From positions 1-26,309 of the forward strand of contig JAYSCT010000069.1 in the NCBI GenBank assembly GCA_041914785.1: a stretch of 26,309 nucleotides of DNA, written 5' to 3'. The DNA is from Pelomonas sp041914785. Lineage in GTDB: Bacteria; Pseudomonadota; Gammaproteobacteria; Burkholderiales; Burkholderiaceae_C. Position numbers and translations under genes: made by a program. Below are positions 24,237 to 26,309 of the stretch, piece by piece. Under the pieces are notes generated by a model. That model made no database searches. It worked only from the letters and a program-made list of their open reading frames with translations, and was not told the DNA's origin. How positions within the stretch are numbered: the stretch's first letter is position 1; the number at the start of each line of letters is the position of its first letter.

Positions 24237-25006
24237 TCGTCCTCCGCCCGGCGGTCTTCCCAGATGGATTGCTGGCCGATGGCCGACACAGCCTGCTGCC
24301 AGCGGGCGGCGATCGTCGCGTCGACGCTGGCGATGTCGGCGTCTACCTTGACGCCGCCGCGCGCCACGTCGGCGTCGGGGATGAGCTGGGCCTCGCGGGC
24401 CTGCAGCTCCTGGCCGGCGCCGTCCTGCACCAGCGGGAAGTCATCGGGGTGCACGCGCACGCGCACATGGCGCGCAGAAAGTTGCAGCGCCTCGACGGCA
24501 TCGTGCGCGACGCGGGCGATCAGCTCCGGCCGCTGCGTGAGCTCGCTGCGCACGACCTGGCGGGCCAGTTCGACGGCGATGCGGGCGACGGACTGGGCCA
24601 TCTCGCCCTCCAGCGCCTGCATTTCGTCATCGAAGTTCTTCACGACCTGGCCGACCTGCGCGCTGATCTGCTGCGCGAAGCTGTGCTTGAAGGCGTCCAG
24701 CGCGGCCATGCCGTCGCGGTAGCCGTCCTGGTAGCCGCTCTGGCGGGCCGCGTGCAGCTGTTCCTGCACGCTGGGCTCGGGTGGGGGCGGGGGCTGCACC
24801 GGTGCGGCGGCCGGCGGCGGCGGTGTCGCGACGCCGGGGCGCATCGGCGCGAACGGGGAGGGCGCCGGGTCGCCCAGGCTGTCCAGGCTCCAGGCCTTGG
24901 CGCCCTGGACTTCCTCGCCGGGGATGAAGCGCGCGTAGCTGCCGCGCCGCTCGCCTTCGCGGCGGTCGGGCGGGGGAACTTGCCGGGGTGGTTGTCGCGT
25001 GACCAT
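24233..25006 (-). CDS. fliH: Flagellar assembly protein FliH
   Basis: Cytoplasmic tether of FliI, 257 residues. The N-terminal 100 residues are basic then Pro/Ala-rich (VTRQPPRQVPPPDRREGER, IPGEEVQGAKAW). Next is the helical region with the FliH/YscL Gly-spaced pattern QSGYQDGYRDGMAAL (about 110-124), and a C-terminal domain resembling the F-ATPase delta subunit with VARIAVELARQVVRSEL and a terminal IWEDRRAEDE. I chose the ATG at 25006; an in-frame ATG at 25069 would translate part of repeat copy B. There is no strong ribosome-binding site, so the start is less certain than the identity. Confidence 0.93.
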   Translation of the reverse strand: MVTRQPPRQVPPPDRREGERRGSYARFIPGEEVQGAKAWSLDSLGDPAPSPFAPMRPGVATPPPPAAAPVQPPPPPEPSVQEQLHAARQSGYQDGYRDGMAALDAFKHSFAQQISAQVGQVVKNFDDEMQALEGEMAQSVARIAVELARQVVRSELTQRPELIARVAHDAVEALQLSARHVRVRVHPDDFPLVQDGAGQELQAREAQLIPDADVARGGVKVDADIASVDATIAARWQQAVSAIGQQSIWEDRRAEDE

Positions 25007-25030
25007 GTCAGTTGTCCGGGCGTTGCATTT

Positions 25031-25126
25031 CGGGCCGAGCGCCGGGCCGCTCCCAAGCCGGCCCGTCATGGCGATGTGCTTGCCGGTCGATCCGGCAAGC
25101 GTCGCCGTCCCCTCGGGGGACCGGCC
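25031..25126. repeat. Three-hairpin intergenic repeat, copy B (fliG-fliH gap)
   Basis: Same element as 17249-17344 and 26190-26284, same orientation. Hairpin 1: CGGGCCG/CGGCCCG (25043-25065). Hairpin 2: GCTTGCCGG (25078-25086) with CCGGCAAGC (25092-25100), fully paired. Hairpin 3: GTCCCC/GGGGAC (25107-25121). It occupies most of the 151-bp gap. The central stem differs in sequence from the other copies but keeps its pairing. Confidence 0.9.
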
Positions 25127-25157
25127 AAGGTACTCCTTGGACGAGGGGCTTCATGGG

Positions 25158-26153
25158 CTAAACGAACTGGTCGTCGCCGCCGCCCGCGAGCACGATCTGG
25201 CCTTCGTCGACGAGGCGGCGCACGATCTTGAGCATTTCCTTCTGCTCGGCCTCCACCTCCGACAGCCGCACCGGGCCGCGCGTCTCGAGGTCTTCGCGCA
25301 GCGTCTCGGCGGCGCGGCTGGACATGTTGCGGAAGATCTTCTCGCGCAGGTCGGCGCTGGCGCCCTTGAGCGCGACGATGAGGCTTTCGCTCTGCACTTC
25401 CTTGAGCACGGCCTGGATGCCCTTGTCGTCGATCTTGTTCACGTCGTCGAACGTGAACATGTTGTCCATGATCTTCTGCGCCAGGTCGGCGTCGGCCTCG
25501 CGGATGTAGTCCAGCACCGAGGCCTCGACGCTGGAGCCCATCATGTTGATGATCTCGGCCGCCGTCTTGGCGCCGCCCAGCGAGCTCTTCTTCATGCGCT
25601 CGCCGCCGGCCAGGATCTGGCTCATGACCTCGTTGAGGTCCTTCAGCGCGGTGGGCTGGATGCCGTCCAGCGTCGCGATGCGGATCAGCACCTCGTTGCG
25701 GCCGCGCTCGGTGAACATCTTCAGCACGGAGCTGGTCTGGTCGAAGTCCAGGTGAGCCAGGATGGCCGCGATGATCTGCGGGTGCTCGTTGCGCAGCAGC
25801 TCGGCCACCGAGGCCGCATCCATCCACTTCAGGCTCTCGATGGACGACACGTCGCTGCCCTGCAGGATGCGGTCCAGCAGCAGGTTGGCCTTGTCCTCGC
25901 CCAGCGCCTTGCGCAGCACGGCGCGCACGTACTCGTCGGTGTCGGTGACCAGCGTGCTCTGCGTCTCGGCCACCGCGTCGAACTTCTCCAGCACCTGCTC
26001 GACCTGGGCGCGCTTGATGACCTTGAGCTTGGCAATGGTCTCGCCCAGCGCCTGTACTTCCTTGGGCGACAGATGCTTGAAGACCTCGCTGGCCTCTTCC
26101 TCGCCCAGCGACATCAACAGGATTGCAGCGTTCTCTAAGCCTTTGTCGTCCAT
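25158..26153 (-). CDS. fliG: Flagellar motor switch protein FliG
   Basis: Torque-generating C-ring protein of 331 residues that contacts the MS ring (FliF), FliM and the stator MotA. The N-terminal domain is followed by the middle ARM-like domain with EHPQ (123-126) and the C-terminal domain with MFTFDDV and LKGASADLREKIFRNMSSRA. Charged residues matching those known to contact the stator are present: Lys263, Arg280, Glu287/Asp288 and Arg296. It starts MDDKGLENAAILLMSLGEEEA, typical of the family. fliF should precede it beyond the window. Repeat elements flank it on both sides (copies C and B). Confidence 0.98.
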   Translation of the reverse strand: MDDKGLENAAILLMSLGEEEASEVFKHLSPKEVQALGETIAKLKVIKRAQVEQVLEKFDAVAETQSTLVTDTDEYVRAVLRKALGEDKANLLLDRILQGSDVSSIESLKWMDAASVAELLRNEHPQIIAAILAHLDFDQTSSVLKMFTERGRNEVLIRIATLDGIQPTALKDLNEVMSQILAGGERMKKSSLGGAKTAAEIINMMGSSVEASVLDYIREADADLAQKIMDNMFTFDDVNKIDDKGIQAVLKEVQSESLIVALKGASADLREKIFRNMSSRAAETLREDLETRGPVRLSEVEAEQKEMLKIVRRLVDEGQIVLAGGGDDQFV

Positions 26154-26189
26154 CTCGCCACCTTAACCGCCCGAAGCGTAGTGCCCCTT

Positions 26190-26284
26190 CGGGCCGAGCG
26201 CCGGGCCGCCCCAAGCCGGCCCGCGGGCGATGTGCATTCGGCTCAATGCCGAATGCATCGCCGTCCCCTCGGGGGCTTCGGCCG
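26190..26284. repeat. Three-hairpin intergenic repeat, copy C (upstream of fliG)
   Basis: Third copy, same orientation. Hairpin 1: CGGGCCG/CGGCCCG (26202-26223). Hairpin 2: GCATTCGGC (26234-26242) with GCCGAATGC (26248-26256), fully paired. Hairpin 3: CCCC/GGGG with a TCG loop (26265-26275). It stands 37 bp before the fliG start on the upstream side, presumably in the fliF-fliG gap. Just beyond it, GAGCCC/GGGCTC forms another small hairpin near the window edge. Confidence 0.9.
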
Positions 26285-26309
26285 GACACATTGAGCCCAG
26301 TGGGCTCGA

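Noticed and set aside
21276..24722. An 1148-codon open frame on the + strand opposite fliK, fliJ, fliI and fliH
   Set aside because: It spans four recognised genes on the other strand, and its composition changes with each of them; a shadow caused by GC-rich codons lacking stops.

Overview
This is high-GC (roughly 70%) bacterial chromosome of betaproteobacterial character. The order Burkholderiales is suggested by the gene content (a cheZ-like/cheYAW/mcp cluster, one long fliG-to-fliR run, a PEP-CTERM protein) and by GC-rich palindromic repeats between genes. A Roseateles/Mitsuaria/Rubrivivax-like genus is my best guess, but it is an inference from general resemblance only. A run of 26 N marks it as a draft assembly.

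Layout. (1) 1-2079, + strand: 3' two thirds of alaS, interrupted by the assembly gap, followed by a rho-independent terminator. (2) 7991-2164, - strand: a compact chemotaxis operon read cheZ-like, cheY, cheA, cheW, mcp. (3) 8190-10302, + strand: a soluble receiver-histidine kinase and a NarL-type response regulator, separated by a 307-bp structured block bounded by 20-bp inverted repeats. (4) 10489-14989, + strand: a MacA/MacB-like ABC export system (membrane fusion protein, ATPase, two FtsX-type permeases). (5) 15091-16447, + strand: a secreted PEP-CTERM protein and a small unrecognised protein. (6) 26153-16457, - strand: the flagellar export and motor-switch genes fliG, H, I, J, K, L, M, N, O, P, Q, R, ending tail-to-tail with the small protein. 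fliF should lie just beyond the right edge.

How the genes work together. MCP, CheW, CheA and CheY form the receptor-to-motor pathway, and the CheZ-like protein probably removes phosphate from CheY. CheY-P should bind the N-terminal peptide of FliM, which with FliG and FliN forms the switch complex. FliH/I/J feed substrates to the FliP/Q/R export gate (assisted by FliO), FliK controls hook length and FliL supports the stator.

The coding content is conventional. The less expected material is between the genes: (a) a three-copy, roughly 95-bp, three-hairpin repeat in the fli operon whose central stem shows compensatory base changes between copies; (b) the inverted-repeat-bounded block between the kinase and its regulator; (c) two further palindromic blocks of different types between the ABC permeases and between fliN and fliO. 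In addition, alaS carries an in-frame segment of lower GC that looks foreign to the gene. No tRNA, rRNA, CRISPR array, insertion sequence with a transposase, or prophage was seen.
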